Shown here one piece after another: positions 6,513 to 6,849 of a stretch of 6,849 bases of DNA. The notes under the pieces are model-generated. The model made no database searches, was not told the DNA's origin, and saw only the letters and a list, made by a program, of their open reading frames with translations. Positions within the stretch are counted from its first letter, which is position 1. Each line of letters starts with the position of its first letter. A program made the translations under genes and the position numbers. This DNA comes from an uncultured Lachnospiraceae bacterium (GTDB taxonomy: Bacteria; Bacillota; Clostridia; Lachnospirales; Lachnospiraceae): assembly GCA_947176785.1 (NCBI GenBank), contig CAMWSA010000201.1:1-6849 (forward strand), given 5' to 3'.

Positions 6513-6849
6513 GAAAAATACTGGAAATACCCATTGTCAGGCAATTTGTCTCCTACTTTTTTGTGGGGGGCGCCGCAGCCGTGGTGGAGTGGGTGCTTTT
6601 TGCGTTGTTTGCCAACGCCTTTAATATTCATTATATTCCCGCCACCTGCCTGGCCTTTGTCTTTTCCACAGCCACAAACTGGATACTTGGCAGGCTTTGG
6701 ACATTCAGGGACAATAAATCCTATGAAAACAAAAAAATAAAGGAAATCTTTCTTGTCTTTGCCGTGAGCGCCATAGGGCTTCTGTTCAACATGGGTCTTA
6801 TGTACCTCTTTGTGACGGTTTTTGGCCTGGACAGTGCGGTGCTTAAGAC
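6509..6849 (+). CDS. GtrA-like membrane protein, cut by right edge
   Basis: The first 113 codons are present and open to the edge, starting at an ATG that overlaps the GT2 stop as ATGA; GGAG at 6496-6499 can serve as a ribosome binding site. The product is strongly hydrophobic. It begins MRKILEIPIVRQFVSYFFVGG, a first helix entering FVGGAAAVVEWVLFALF, then a second helix (IPATCLAFVFSTATNWILG) ending in NWILGRLWTF, which corresponds to the 'NF.l.R.wtF' signature of the GtrA family. A charged loop (RDNKSYENKKIKE) and a third helix (IFLVFAVSAIGLLFNMGLMYLF) follow. GtrA proteins have four helices and are thought to flip polyprenyl-phosphate sugars made by the GT2 partner. Identity is firm from the hallmarks and the neighbour; the flippase role is known for the family and not shown here. 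Confidence 0.85.
   Translation, partial: MRKILEIPIVRQFVSYFFVGGAAAVVEWVLFALFANAFNIHYIPATCLAFVFSTATNWILGRLWTFRDNKSYENKKIKEIFLVFAVSAIGLLFNMGLMYLFVTVFGLDSAVLK

Noticed and set aside
6534..6740. Small + strand open frame near the right end
   Set aside because: It lies in another frame of the GtrA-like gene, whose hydrophobic helices and NWILGRLWTF signature identify the true frame.

Overview
The window looks like part of a chromosomal surface-glycan or cell-envelope locus from a Gram-positive anaerobe of the Clostridia, most probably a Lachnospiraceae-like gut bacterium. That placement is inferred from strong AGGAGG-type ribosome binding sites, a TTG start, moderate GC content, a textbook sigma-A promoter, and secreted proteins pairing a hydrolase with DUF4214 modules. 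No rRNA, tRNA, CRISPR array, transposase or integrase is visible. All five genes lie on the + strand and there is no gap above about 105 bases.

Left part (2-1477): the 3' portion of a large multidomain glycosyltransferase. It enters the window in the last turn of a GT4-type domain, continues into a Stealth-like or GT-A-like domain with a DDD motif, and ends in an Ig-like beta-sandwich. Middle part (1534-5714): two consecutive secreted proteins. The first is a GH73-type beta-N-acetylglucosaminidase with an SH3-like N-terminal region and four DUF4214-like helical units. The second is a C1A papain-like cysteine protease with an intact Cys/His/Asn triad, a lectin-like beta domain and two DUF4214-like units. 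A perfect 15-bp inverted repeat sits between them. Right part (5820-6849): a separate transcription unit with its own extended -10 promoter. It encodes a DPM1/GtrB-like GT2 glycosyltransferase translationally coupled to a GtrA-like membrane protein cut by the right edge.

Working picture (inference): the GT2/GtrA pair makes and flips a lipid-linked sugar that modifies an envelope polymer. The multidomain glycosyltransferase builds or decorates such a polymer. The glucosaminidase and protease are exported and may be held at the same surface by their shared DUF4214 modules, where they remodel peptidoglycan and cleave protein. The most unusual aspects are the DUF4214-tagged hydrolase/protease pair beside glycosyltransferases, the GT4 + Stealth-like + Ig-like fusion, and the strong hairpin between the two secreted-enzyme genes.
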